Source: Paenisporosarcina cavernae (GTDB taxonomy: Bacteria > Bacillota > Bacilli > Bacillales_A > Planococcaceae). From it: a stretch of 64,000 bases of DNA. Under the pieces are notes generated by a model. It was not told where the DNA came from. It saw only the letters and a program-made list of their open reading frames with translations, and did no database searches. Shown one piece after another: positions 1-7,915 of this stretch. A program made the translations under genes and the position numbers. Location of the stretch: positions 694,501 through 758,500 of the forward strand of contig NZ_CP032418.1 of assembly GCF_003595195.1 (NCBI RefSeq). Direction: 5' to 3'. How positions within the stretch are numbered: position 1 is the first letter of the stretch; every line of letters starts with the position of its first letter.

Positions 1-2
1 TC

Positions 3-524
3 GTTTCATACATTAAACAAGAATCCGAAACGCGCGAATCGGCACTAACAGACGAACAACTTGGTTCGGATATTGTGAACCAAACAACGAAAACAAGTTT
101 AAAAGAAGGCGGCACGCCACCTGACTTTACGCTACAAACGTTAGACGGCGAGAAGACTCGTCTTTCTGATTACAAAGGAAAAAAAGTCATCGTGAATTTC
201 TGGGCGACGTGGTGTCCTCCGTGTAAAGCGGAAATGCCGCATATGCAAAATTTCTACGAAGACCATGCAGAAGAGATGAATACCGAAATCTTAGCCGTTA
301 ACTTGTTAAGCTCGGACTCGATCGAGCAAGTCGAAGAATTCGTTGGCTACAACAAACTGACGTTTCCCATTCTTCTCGACGAAGAAGGCACGATCAGTAA
401 CGAATACGAAGCACTTACCATTCCAACGTCCTTTTTGATTAATACGGACGGGACCATCGCGCACCGCATCGTCGGTCCGATGGATGAAGACATGATGATC
501 AATCTACTTGAAGGCATGGACTAA
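3..524 (+). CDS. TlpA/ResA-family thiol-disulfide oxidoreductase, 5' end outside the window
   Basis: Thioredoxin-fold protein of the ResA/StoA/TlpA family, which keeps cysteines of extracytoplasmic proteins reduced. The WCPPC active site lies in the context FWATWCPPCKAEMP, followed by the cis-Pro loop (IPTSFLI) near the C-terminus. A GTG at 75 could start a 149-residue protein, but the same frame stays open to the window edge and no ribosome site precedes the GTG. Family members carry an N-terminal membrane anchor, so the real start is probably upstream and the gene is partial here. It ends about 70 nt before ctpB. The family call is secure; the individual substrate cannot be told. Confidence 0.85.
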   Translation, partial: VSYIKQESETRESALTDEQLGSDIVNQTTKTSLKEGGTPPDFTLQTLDGEKTRLSDYKGKKVIVNFWATWCPPCKAEMPHMQNFYEDHAEEMNTEILAVNLLSSDSIEQVEEFVGYNKLTFPILLDEEGTISNEYEALTIPTSFLINTDGTIAHRIVGPMDEDMMINLLEGMD

Positions 525-591
525 ACTTCCGTCTTCTAGCAGTCCTAACTTCCTTTCACGCTACATACAGTAGAGATGGGAGGAATGCGAA

Positions 592-2022
592 CTGACTAGA
601 AGCCGGATTTTTTTGTTTGGCGGGATCATCCTCGCCGGACTTTTACTGTTTATTTTTTGGGGGAATAAAAGCCCTCAGCCTGGACCAGCTGCTGAAAACG
701 TCAACCTACAGCCAATAGAAGAGGCGTACGAACGTATTTTACAATCGTCCATCACAGCTGTGAACGGGGAGCAGTTGTTAGAAGGGGCACTGCGAGGGAT
801 GACGGCGACGCTGCGCGACCCGTATTCGACCTATTTTTCCAAAACCGAAGCAATTGCCCATCACGAGTCCCTCGCAGATGAACGAGTCGGCGTGGGAATT
901 GAAGTAATGGAAAAAGATGGCCGTTTTATTGTGGTGTCACCTTTGAAAGAAGGGCCAGCGGAAAAAGCCGGTGTGCAACCATTTGATGAAATTGTGCAAG
1001 TGGATGATGTGAAAATGGATGGGAAGTCGTTTGGCGAATTGTTATCGTCGATTCGTGGAAAAGAAGGAACGAATGTGAAACTTGTCGTCTACCGAGAGCG
1101 AGAAGATAAGCATTATACGTTCACCATGATACGTCAATCGATGGAAGTCATTACCGTGAAATCGAAGAAACTTGAACAAGAAGAAAAATCGATAGGTGTT
1201 GTTGAGATTTCTGTGTTCGGCGAAAAAACGGCAGAAGAATGGAAAAAACAAACACAGAAACTCATAAAAGAAGGCATTGATGGATTATTGATCGATGTCC
1301 GCTCCAACCCTGGAGGTTACTTAGGAAGTGTGCAACAAATTGCGTCTAGTTTGTTGGAACCAAATAAAGTATTCACGTATATGCAAGACCCAGAAGGGGT
1401 GCTGGAACCACTAACTGTCGCAACTGAGAAAGAAACCGATTACGTGAAAAAAATGCGGAACTTACCCGTTGTCTTGCTGCAAAACAGTGGAAGTGCCTCC
1501 GCTAGTGAAGTATTAGCAGGAGCCATTCAAGGAAACGATCGCGGCATTATTGCTGGAACGACGAGCTTTGGAAAAGGCACAGTACAAGAAACGTGGAAAC
1601 TCTCAAACGGCGGAGAAGTGAAACTATCGAGTCACCGGTGGCTAACACCAGAGCGAAAATGGATTCACGGAAAAGGGATTAAAGTTGATTTAGAAGTGGA
1701 ACAGCCCGCTCTATTTGAACTCCGTGTTAATCCTGCGACTAGTACGTCCGAGCTTGGTGACTTTAACGAAGACGTCGCCTATGCACAAAAAGTATTAAAT
1801 GCCTTTGGCGAAGATTCCTTGCGAGAAGACGGTTTCTTTGACGGACAAACAAAACAAGCTGTCGTTACGTTTATGCATAAACGTGGAAAATCTTCCAGCG
1901 GTAAAATGGACATTGATTTCTACACTGTGCTTCATCAAGAAATCTCGAAATTTCAAGCAGATAAAGCAAACGACAAACAAGCCCAAATGGCGATCGGCTA
2001 TTTATTTCATGTGTTGAAGTGA
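592..2022 (+). CDS. ctpB: Carboxy-terminal processing serine protease (CtpB-like, S41)
   Basis: S41 peptidase with an N-terminal membrane anchor (first ~25 residues), a PDZ domain (VGVGIEV...GVQPFDEIVQVDD), the protease core, and a C-terminal peptidoglycan-binding-like segment. The catalytic Ser is in NSGSASASE and the Lys/Gln pair in FGKGTVQ. In B. subtilis CtpB cleaves SpoIVFA during sporulation and lies next to minJ, as here. The start is odd: a strong GGGAGG at 578-583 is 8 nt before a CTG at 592 that is in frame and gives a complete anchor and 476 aa (CtpB is about 480). The ATG at 585 hits a stop after four codons, and the first in-frame TTG (613) is too far from the ribosome site. Confidence 0.88.
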   Translation: MTRSRIFLFGGIILAGLLLFIFWGNKSPQPGPAAENVNLQPIEEAYERILQSSITAVNGEQLLEGALRGMTATLRDPYSTYFSKTEAIAHHESLADERVGVGIEVMEKDGRFIVVSPLKEGPAEKAGVQPFDEIVQVDDVKMDGKSFGELLSSIRGKEGTNVKLVVYREREDKHYTFTMIRQSMEVITVKSKKLEQEEKSIGVVEISVFGEKTAEEWKKQTQKLIKEGIDGLLIDVRSNPGGYLGSVQQIASSLLEPNKVFTYMQDPEGVLEPLTVATEKETDYVKKMRNLPVVLLQNSGSASASEVLAGAIQGNDRGIIAGTTSFGKGTVQETWKLSNGGEVKLSSHRWLTPERKWIHGKGIKVDLEVEQPALFELRVNPATSTSELGDFNEDVAYAQKVLNAFGEDSLREDGFFDGQTKQAVVTFMHKRGKSSSGKMDIDFYTVLHQEISKFQADKANDKQAQMAIGYLFHVLK

Positions 2023-2084
2023 TGGGGGAAATTTGATGGATCAACTATTTAGCATGACTCGTTAAATAATGATAGTACGATGCA

Positions 2085-2250
2085 TTTATGAGCGGTTATG
2101 GTGATTTTAAAAACGTTCACCCTCCGTTTATGAGCGCTTAAGATTTTCGGGTTGCCGAACCCCCTCTGATAGAGCGTGCGGCTGTGCTGATAGAATAAGA
2201 ATTGCCGCTTATAGAACGGTGAAATTCCTGATAGCGGAAGTTTTAGAATA
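2085..2250. repeat. Intergenic 21-nt-period degenerate array (A1)
   Basis: The ctpB-minJ gap (2023-2485) has no gene. Related motifs recur in step: TTTATGAGCG at 2085 and 2127 (42 nt apart), then CTGATAGAG at 2166, CTGATAGAA at 2187, CTTATAGAA at 2208 and TGATAGCG at about 2228. Steps are 21, 21 and 20 nt. The rest of each unit varies. The core resembles arrays at 21.1-21.5 kb and 40.1 kb. A perfect hairpin follows at 2323-2344. Confidence 0.75.
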
Positions 2251-2322
2251 GATTTTTGTGTTTTAGAATATTTATCACTCGATTCATTTACCCCTTACGC
2301 TGATCGTTTTGGCAATGTGGAA

Positions 2323-2344
2323 GGTTTTCGGTGAACCGAAAACC
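2323..2344. repeat. Perfect inverted repeat beside array A1
   Basis: Arms GGTTTTCGGT and ACCGAAAACC are 10 bp and perfect with a 2-nt gap. No T-run follows on either strand, so it is not a typical terminator. The same TTTTCGG/CCGAAAA design recurs beside arrays A2 and A4. Confidence 0.75.
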
Positions 2345-2485
2345 GATTATTTGGATGTCTTCGCTATTCAAGTGTGACGGAATAGCTAAGGTGTCCTTTT
2401 TTTATTTCGCAAAAGCATACGCATTCCCTTCTACGTTTGATACAATGGTAAGAAATGCTAGACCACGAGATGGGGGCTGGATTGT

Positions 2486-3652
2486 TTGTTAGTTCGAGCT
2501 ATTGGAATGGAAATTTTACAAGGAATCGGCTGGTTGTTTGCGAATCCGGTGTTCTATTTGGCGATTTTGTTTGCGATCGTCTTAGGATATGTGCGAGTAA
2601 AAAATGAGCGAAAGCATTTTCGCATACGATTAATAGATGGTTGGAGTGAGCTTCGAGGACTCGTTTCCGAAACATGGGTGTATGCGCTTGTGTTGTCGGT
2701 CATTAGTGTGGCGGCAGGACTCGTGATTGGATCGGAAATTTTAGTCTTTTATAGTGTGATTTTAGCCGTGATGATTGTTCTGTTTATGTATGTCGCGGGA
2801 TCGCCAGCGATTACTGCGCCAATTGCGATCGGACTGTTACTTCTCCTTACATATGTACGAAATACTCCCAATGTAGATGTGTGGAATTTGTCTTTATCAC
2901 TAGAAGCATCCACGTTTGTCGGGTTTGGTATTTTAATCGGATTGCTCGTTGTGGTGGAAGGGTTGTTAATTTCTAAAAAAGGCGACCAGCTCGTTTCTCC
3001 GCGATTAGAAGAGACAACACGTGGATTGAAAGCAGCGACCAATCGAATGAAACGATTGTGGTTAGTCCCAGTTGTAACGATTGTCCCAGTTGGACTTCTT
3101 CCAGACTGGTTACCGTATTGGCCAACATTTCACATGGGAGACGGAACATACGGACTTGTATTATTTCCGTTTGTAATTGGGTTTGCGTTAAAAGCGAAAC
3201 ATTCGTTACCAGTAACGGTAATACCTCGTTTTGGACAAGCGGTACTACTGATTGGTTTACTGATGGTGGCACTAAGTTTAAGCGGTTATTGGGTGAAAGG
3301 ACTCGTATTTGCAGCGTTTATTCTAGGGTTTATTGGCCGAATAGGTTTGTCGATTTTCTTTGGAATAAAAGAACGTGCCGGTAATTATGCGGTTGCGCCA
3401 AAATCTGAAGGCGTTATGATTGTCGGTGTTCTTCCTGAATCTCCTGCTGAACGTATGGGACTTGTCGTTGGTGAGTGCATTCGAAAGGTGAATGGGCAAC
3501 TCGTGACAAATGAGCAAGAATTGTACGAAGCGATTCAAATTAATGCAGCACATTGCCGTTTAGAAGTGCTCGATTTCAACGGGGAAGTTCGCCTTCGCCA
3601 ACACGTGATCTATCGACACGATCATCACCGCTTAGGGTTACTGATTATTTAA
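2486..3652 (+). CDS. minJ: MinJ, topological determinant of cell division
   Basis: Polytopic membrane protein of 388 aa with about eight hydrophobic segments in residues 10-285 and a C-terminal PDZ domain (SEGVMIVGVLPESPAERMGL). This is the architecture of B. subtilis MinJ (YvjD), which bridges DivIVA and MinD at cell poles and septa. Following ctpB and preceding csbA matches B. subtilis order. The start is taken as TTG 2486, about 10 nt after a GGGGG run; the ATG at 2507 has no ribosome site. The assignment rests on topology, PDZ position and synteny. Confidence 0.85.
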   Translation: MLVRAIGMEILQGIGWLFANPVFYLAILFAIVLGYVRVKNERKHFRIRLIDGWSELRGLVSETWVYALVLSVISVAAGLVIGSEILVFYSVILAVMIVLFMYVAGSPAITAPIAIGLLLLLTYVRNTPNVDVWNLSLSLEASTFVGFGILIGLLVVVEGLLISKKGDQLVSPRLEETTRGLKAATNRMKRLWLVPVVTIVPVGLLPDWLPYWPTFHMGDGTYGLVLFPFVIGFALKAKHSLPVTVIPRFGQAVLLIGLLMVALSLSGYWVKGLVFAAFILGFIGRIGLSIFFGIKERAGNYAVAPKSEGVMIVGVLPESPAERMGLVVGECIRKVNGQLVTNEQELYEAIQINAAHCRLEVLDFNGEVRLRQHVIYRHDHHRLGLLII

Positions 3653-3689
3653 CAATGCGAGTGTTTGGCACTCATGGTAGGAGAATGTA

Positions 3690-3932
3690 ATGGATACGAT
3701 GATAACGAAGTTTTTTTTAGCACTTTTTATCCCAGGCTTACTCGTGATTTTGTTTACTCGCGTGACATTTTCACATTGGGTTGCGTTGTTGTTGACAGTC
3801 GCTCTAATTGCCGCAAGTGTGTACGCTGGATTTACGCATACGTGGTTGTTATATATTGTGGATGCGTTTTCGTTAACAATTGGATTTTGGTACGCTACGC
3901 AGATGATGGAGCGAGGAAAACGAAAAGAATAA
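3690..3932 (+). CDS. csbA: CsbA family small membrane protein (DUF2198)
   Basis: 80-residue protein with three or four hydrophobic segments ending in a basic tail (MMERGKRKE). Size, hydrophobicity and position after minJ match B. subtilis CsbA, a SigB-controlled general-stress membrane protein of unknown activity. The ribosome site GGTAGGAGAA precedes ATG 3690. It starts 37 nt after minJ, so cotranscription is likely, and a terminator follows directly. In B. subtilis uvrB-uvrA come next; here the synteny breaks and a VOC-family gene follows. Confidence 0.8.
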   Translation: MDTMITKFFLALFIPGLLVILFTRVTFSHWVALLLTVALIAASVYAGFTHTWLLYIVDAFSLTIGFWYATQMMERGKRKE

Positions 3933-3939
3933 GAGATGC

Positions 3940-3969
3940 AAAAAGGATTCCAAGTGGAGTCCTTTTTTT
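3940..3969 (+). terminator. Rho-independent terminator after csbA
   Basis: Stem GGATTCC / GGAGTCC (one G-U pair) with a 4-nt loop followed by a T-run, 8 nt after the csbA stop. Confidence 0.8.
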
Positions 3970-4055
3970 ATGTGTGGAATGAAAAACGAAAAACTAGAGA
4001 GTATGGAGCGATTTTATTACACTAAAGAAAAGGTCGCAAAAGAGGAGTTTTAGCG

Positions 4056-4454
4056 ATGAAAAAGGGAATACTTCATCATGTGGAATTGTATGTTTCGAAT
4101 TTAGCTAAAACAATTGAGTTTTGGGGTTGGTTGTTAGAAGAGCTAGGATACGAGGAGTTTCAATCATGGGAAAAAGGAAGAAGCTGGAAGCTTGGAGAGA
4201 CATATCTCGTATTCGTCCAAACGGAAGAACGGTTTTTAGATATTCCCTATCACCGGTCTCGAGTCGGGTTGAATCATCTAGCTTTCCATGCAGATAGTGT
4301 GGAAGAAGTGGACATGCTCAGAGGTAAATTAGCAGATAGAGGTGTGCCGTTCTTGTATGCAGATCGGTACCCATCGAGACAAGAGAAACCGTACGCCATC
4401 TTTTTTGAAGATCCCGATCGAATCAAAGTTGAAATTGTTTTTTCAGCAATGTAG
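4056..4454 (+). CDS. VOC (glyoxalase/bleomycin-resistance fold) family protein
   Basis: 132-residue protein with paired beta-alpha-beta-beta-beta modules. Candidate metal ligands are His in the opening LHHVELYV motif, His in GLNHLAFH, and Glu in the closing KVEIVF strand. VOC proteins include glyoxalases, thiol transferases and dioxygenases; the substrate cannot be inferred. The ribosome site AGAGGAG lies before ATG 4056. The gene stands alone between the csbA terminator and the Cst-type operon promoter. Confidence 0.8.
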   Translation: MKKGILHHVELYVSNLAKTIEFWGWLLEELGYEEFQSWEKGRSWKLGETYLVFVQTEERFLDIPYHRSRVGLNHLAFHADSVEEVDMLRGKLADRGVPFLYADRYPSRQEKPYAIFFEDPDRIKVEIVFSAM

Positions 4455-4463
4455 GCAAGTATC

Positions 4464-4515
4464 TTGCATTAAATATACCCCTGATGGTATATTATAAATA
4501 CCCGAAGGGGTATAT
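4464..4515 (+). promoter_or_regulatory. Promoter with two tandem CstR-type operators
   Basis: Two near-identical 16-bp dyads, ATACCCCTGATGGTAT at 4475-4490 and ATACCCGAAGGGGTAT at 4498-4513, have centres 23 nt apart. They match the ATACCC-N-GGGTAT operator type of CsoR/CstR repressors. A candidate SigA promoter has -35 TTGCAT (4464-4469), an 18-nt spacer and -10 TATATT (4488-4493), so operator 1 would occlude the promoter. The repressor is probably the CstR encoded at 6197. Confidence 0.8.
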
Positions 4516-4558
4516 TTTGAAAAGTAGGATATACTTCATTTTCAAGGAGGATACATTC

Positions 4559-5947
4559 ATGTATTTACGTTCATTTTTTGATGAAAAATTAGCACAGTAT
4601 GCGTATTTAATCGGTTGTCAGCGCACAGGAGAAGCAATTGTGATTGATCCACCGCGTGATTCAACAGAAATTCAAGCAGTCGCAAAAAAAGAAGGATTAC
4701 GTATTACAGCTGCAACAGAAACACATATTCATGCGGATTTTGTTTCCGGTTCACGCCAATTAGCACATGATACAAATGCTCATTTGTACTTATCTGACGA
4801 AGGCGATGCAGATTGGAAATACCAATATACAGATGGCTTAGATGTCACGATGTTAAAAGATGGCTCGACATTCTCGATTGGGAATATCGACTTTGAAGTA
4901 ATGCACACACCAGGACACACGCCAGAATCGATTTCGTTTGTGTTAACGGATCGTGGGGGCGGTGCAACGAATCCACTCGGAATTTTCACCGGAGATTTCG
5001 TCTTTGTTGGTGATATAGGACGCCCGGATTTATTGGAAAAAGCAGCAGGTGTGAAAGAATCAGCTGAAAAAGGCGCTCGCCAAATGTACAACTCCATTCA
5101 ACGTTTCAAAGCACTACCAGATTATTTAATGGTATGGCCAGGACATGGTGCAGGCTCTGCATGTGGGAAATCACTTGGTGCCGTTCCATCGTCAACAGTA
5201 GGTTATGAGCGTCAATTTAACTGGGCATTAAAAGAAGAAGATGAAGCTGCATTTGTTGCTGAATTGTTAAAAGATCAACCAGAAGCACCTGTTTACTTCG
5301 CAGAAATGAAGAAAGTAAACAAAATGGGTCCAGCGATTTTAGAAGATCGTCACATTCCAGAAATGACGGATAAAGCAGCATTTGAAGCAGCGTTAAATGA
5401 TGACAACACATTTGTGTTAGACACTCGTCCTGCTAGTGTTGCAGAAAAAACGCTTGCAAAAGGCGCGATCAACATTCCGTTTAACAAAGCGTTCACGAAC
5501 TGGGCTGGTTGGTTAGTAAAGTATGACGAGAAAATTGTTGTCATTGCGGATGAAGCAAATCGCACCGATATTGTAGATGCTTTACAATCAATTCACTTGG
5601 ATAATGTAGTGGCATTTGTCTCTCCTTCTTTATTATCAGAAGTAGAAGTGACATCGTATGACACTGTAGATGTGGATCAGTTCAAAGAAGAAATGGATAA
5701 CTCTTATGTCATGGACGTGCGTAATGATGTAGAATGGAACGATGGACATATTGATGACGCCCATCACCATTTCTTAGGAAAATTAAGAGAAACAACGTTG
5801 CCAAAAGATACTCCAGTATTAATGCATTGCCAAGGTGGTGCGCGCTCTGCAATTGGTGCGAGTGTATTGAAATCACTTGGTTTTGAACATGTGAAACATT
5901 TAGCTGGTGGATACGGAGCGTATGAAAAATCAGGAGGAAAAAAATAA
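4559..5947 (+). CDS. MBL-fold persulfide dioxygenase fused to rhodanese domains (CstB/ETHE1-like)
   Basis: 462-residue fusion protein. The N-terminal metallo-beta-lactamase fold has the metal motif THIHAD (H56, H58, D60), HTPGHTPES and FTGDFVFVGDIGRPDL, as in ETHE1-type non-heme iron persulfide dioxygenases. A degenerate middle rhodanese domain and a C-terminal rhodanese with active-site C424 (MHCQGGARS) follow. Staphylococcus aureus CstB has this layout and oxidises (per)sulfides to thiosulfate. The AAGGAGG before ATG 4559 fixes the start; an upstream in-frame extension to 4484 runs through the operators and is rejected. It is the first gene of the operon. Confidence 0.88.
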   Translation: MYLRSFFDEKLAQYAYLIGCQRTGEAIVIDPPRDSTEIQAVAKKEGLRITAATETHIHADFVSGSRQLAHDTNAHLYLSDEGDADWKYQYTDGLDVTMLKDGSTFSIGNIDFEVMHTPGHTPESISFVLTDRGGGATNPLGIFTGDFVFVGDIGRPDLLEKAAGVKESAEKGARQMYNSIQRFKALPDYLMVWPGHGAGSACGKSLGAVPSSTVGYERQFNWALKEEDEAAFVAELLKDQPEAPVYFAEMKKVNKMGPAILEDRHIPEMTDKAAFEAALNDDNTFVLDTRPASVAEKTLAKGAINIPFNKAFTNWAGWLVKYDEKIVVIADEANRTDIVDALQSIHLDNVVAFVSPSLLSEVEVTSYDTVDVDQFKEEMDNSYVMDVRNDVEWNDGHIDDAHHHFLGKLRETTLPKDTPVLMHCQGGARSAIGASVLKSLGFEHVKHLAGGYGAYEKSGGKK

Positions 5948-6180
5948 TGACAAATTCAGTAACGGTTTACTCAACAAATACATGTCCTTACTGTGACATG
6001 ATGAAAAACTTTTTAAAACAACAAAATATTTCATTCACAGAAGTGAATGTGCAACAAGATCCAGTTGCGGCACAAAAATTAGTAGAAACTACGGGTCAAA
6101 TGGGCGTACCACAAACAAATATTAACGGTGAATGGGTGCTTGGATTTGACCCGAATCGTGTCCTTCAGCTCGTAAAATAA
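5947..6180 (+). CDS. Glutaredoxin-like protein
   Basis: 77-residue thioredoxin-fold protein with CPYC (C13, C16) and the cis-Pro motif GVPQT. Its ATG shares one base with the stop of the persulfide dioxygenase, so translation is coupled. In this operon it probably reduces mixed disulfides or persulfides formed on proteins or low-molecular-weight thiols; that role is inferred. Family length is typical. Confidence 0.87.
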   Translation: MTNSVTVYSTNTCPYCDMMKNFLKQQNISFTEVNVQQDPVAAQKLVETTGQMGVPQTNINGEWVLGFDPNRVLQLVK

Positions 6181-6196
6181 GAAGGAGAGAATGATA

Positions 6197-6457
6197 ATGG
6201 AGTACTCAAAATCAGTAAAAAACAGACTTCAACGCGTAAACGGACAACTACAAGGAATACTCCGAATGATTGAGGAAGAGCGAGATTGTGTCGAGGTAGT
6301 CACGCAGCTTAGTGCGATTAAAAGTGCGCTCGATCGTACGGTTGGACTTGTCGTGAGTGAAAACTTGGAGCGCTGTGTACGCGAAAGTGTACAATCTGGC
6401 GAATCAACGGATGAGCATGTGCAACAAGCTGTGAAGTTGTTAATGAAGTCGAGATAG
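6197..6457 (+). CDS. cstR: CsoR-family persulfide-sensing repressor (CstR type)
   Basis: 86-residue four-helix repressor of the CsoR/RcnR family (DUF156). Counting from ATG 6197, cysteines fall at 31 (ERDCVEV) and 60 (NLERC), the positions of the two reactive cysteines in S. aureus CstR. The residue four before the second Cys is Asn, where copper-binding CsoR has His. This predicts a sulfide/persulfide sensor rather than a copper sensor. The AAGGAGA is 9 nt from ATG 6197 but only 3 nt from the ATG at 6191, favouring 6197. It probably represses its own operon at 4475-4513. Confidence 0.88.
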   Translation: MEYSKSVKNRLQRVNGQLQGILRMIEEERDCVEVVTQLSAIKSALDRTVGLVVSENLERCVRESVQSGESTDEHVQQAVKLLMKSR

Positions 6458-6468
6458 GGGATTTTTAA

Positions 6469-6816
6469 ATGGAATGGATTATTATTTTGGCGATTGTCGC
6501 GTTTATTGTGTGGCGTATGATGCCTTCAAAAGGTGTGTCGTCTATTAGTATGGGCGATTTGAAAAGCAAATTGAGCGATAAAAATGCGCAGTTTGTGGAT
6601 GTTCGTACTCCTGGAGAGTATAAGGGACGTCATATTAAAGAGTTTAAGAATATGCCATTGGATCAACTTCCTTCGAAGTTGGGTCAGTTGGATAAAGAGA
6701 AAGAAACGTATGTGATTTGTCAGAGTGGTATGCGCAGTTCTCGCGCTGCAAGTATATTGAAGAAGGCTGGTTTTACGAATGTCGTGAATGTTCGCGGCGG
6801 TATGAGTCAGTGGTAG
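6469..6816 (+). CDS. Membrane-anchored rhodanese-like sulfurtransferase
   Basis: 115 aa: one N-terminal transmembrane helix (residues 2-17) and a single rhodanese domain with active-site C84 in CQSGMRSSRAAS. It resembles B. subtilis YqhL/YtwF-type proteins. As the last gene of the cst-type operon, 11 nt after cstR, it probably moves sulfane sulfur at the membrane. A terminator follows at 6874. Confidence 0.85.
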   Translation: MEWIIILAIVAFIVWRMMPSKGVSSISMGDLKSKLSDKNAQFVDVRTPGEYKGRHIKEFKNMPLDQLPSKLGQLDKEKETYVICQSGMRSSRAASILKKAGFTNVVNVRGGMSQW

Positions 6817-6873
6817 GAAAGTAAACTTTTTCGCATGCTGTGGTCGGAGATTGTGCGGATAGGTTTTACTAGT

Positions 6874-6912
6874 GGTGCTATTCCTTGTTCAGGGGGAATA
6901 GCACCTTTTTTG
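6874..6912 (+). terminator. Terminator of the cst-type operon
   Basis: Perfect 11-bp stem GGTGCTATTCC / GGAATAGCACC, ten-base loop, then TTTTTTT. Confidence 0.92.
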
Positions 6913-7009
6913 TTTAAAGAATGTTACTTTTAAAGATCTATCGATCTTTGTATTTCTAAACCTTTTGTTGCCGATTTTGTTTCAGACAGACGCTTAAGAA
7001 CACGGATGT

Positions 7010-7215
7010 TCGCATGCCGAAATGCGACAAAACAAGGAAGTTTGCATGCCAACATGCCGCAGGACGCGGCGAATTTGATGGCCGAGGATGTCGCGTTTTT
7101 TCGGCTCAAGAGGCGCGGCTACAACTTCTTCCACTCGTTGGAAAGGATTTTCAGCTCGCTGATCCAAAGACATGGATTTCTGCATGCCGAGCAGCCGCAG
7201 GACGCGGCGTTCTGT
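7010..7215. repeat. GC-rich imperfect direct repeat, possible dispersed element
   Basis: A GC-rich patch in the 6913-7557 gap. GCATGCC followed by GCCGCAGGACGCGGCG occurs near 7043-7072 and again near 7181-7210, about 139 nt apart, and each copy can fold through GCCGC/GCGGC. A third GCATGCC is at 7013. Open frames of 63-96 codons cross it on both strands but lack ribosome sites. Composition differs from the AT-rich surroundings, which suggests a repeat element rather than a gene. Confidence 0.5.
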
Positions 7216-7397
7216 TCGGCCCTGGTTGTCGCCGTCTTACACTGCAATCGTTTTTACTTCGTACATAATGTGGTTCTTCTTAGAATGACATGTTGAAAAA
7301 GGTGTAAGTATCTTTGTGCAATAACACTGGTGCTAACTTTCGAATAGTAGCGAAATTAAACTACTAAGGATGATGAAAAATTAATAGGAAAGTTCGT

Positions 7398-7522
7398 CTA
7401 TGGAAAATTTATAAGAATCTATGGGCGAATTGAAGTGTTCTATGGGAAATTAGTGTGCTGCTATGGGAAATTTTTTCTGTCTATGGGAAGTTTTTTAATT
7501 TCTATGGGAAATTTCAAGTAGG
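7398..7522. repeat. Intergenic 21-nt-period degenerate array (A2)
   Basis: Six units each opening with CTATGG begin at 7398, 7419, 7440, 7461, 7481 and 7502 (steps 21, 21, 21, 20, 21). Most continue GGAAATT and then vary. CTATGGG is the reverse complement of the CCCATAG core of arrays A4 and A5, so this is the same family in the other orientation. It lies between convergent genes and is followed at once by a perfect hairpin. Confidence 0.88.
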
Positions 7523-7524
7523 AT

Positions 7525-7546
7525 GATTTTCGGCAGGCCGAAAATC
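7525..7546. repeat. Perfect inverted repeat abutting array A2
   Basis: Arms GATTTTCGGC and GCCGAAAATC are 10 bp with a 2-nt gap and no T-run. It has the same TTTTCGG/CCGAAAA design as at 2323. Confidence 0.8.
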
Positions 7547-7556
7547 TGCGTTTGGG

Positions 7557-7587
7557 CAAAAAAGGAAGACTTTCGCTAGCGAAAGTC
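7557..7587 (-). terminator. Terminator of azlCD
   Basis: 20-bp perfect palindrome centred on GCTAGC (7568-7587). Reading the minus strand it is followed by TTCCTTTTTTT, 30 nt after the azlD stop. Confidence 0.85.
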
Positions 7588-7615
7588 TACTGAATAGAAA
7601 AGATCGAATTCTTAT

Positions 7616-7915
7616 TTAGATGTAGCTGACTACTGCAAGTATTGCGATGGAGCCCATGACCACTAGGATGACGTTTGCTCCTGCGAAGGCGAGGGCAAAG
7701 GCAGCAATGGCTCCAATGATGCCAAAAAGGATATCGCCTTCTTTGATGAAGAGGATGGCCGGAAAGATGAGTGCACCAAGGACGGCGTAAGGGATGTTTT
7801 TGAGTACACCGCTGATAACTGGTGGGAGTTCTTTTCCTTCTAAAAAGGTGAGCGGGATCGCACGTGGAATGTATGTAACGAGTGCCATGCCGAGTAACAT
7901 AATCCAATAATTCAT
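7616..7915 (-). CDS. azlD: AzlD-like branched-chain amino acid exporter small subunit
   Basis: 99-residue protein with four hydrophobic segments and the PRAIPL motif near the N-terminus typical of AzlD. AzlD pairs with AzlC as an exporter of branched-chain amino acids and their analogues. Its ATG overlaps the azlC stop by 4 nt (ATGA), so translation is coupled. It ends before a strong terminator. Confidence 0.85.
   Translation of the reverse strand: MNYWIMLLGMALVTYIPRAIPLTFLEGKELPPVISGVLKNIPYAVLGALIFPAILFIKEGDILFGIIGAIAAFALAFAGANVILVVMGSIAILAVVSYI

Noticed and set aside
4484-4558. 25-residue N-terminal extension of the persulfide dioxygenase
   Set aside because: It would translate through the operators and the -10 region; AAGGAGG directly precedes ATG 4559.
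7006-7296. Open frames of 84-96 codons on the plus strand and 63 on the minus strand
   Set aside because: They lie in a GC-rich repeat patch, lack ribosome sites, overlap each other in several frames and have no protein-like motif.
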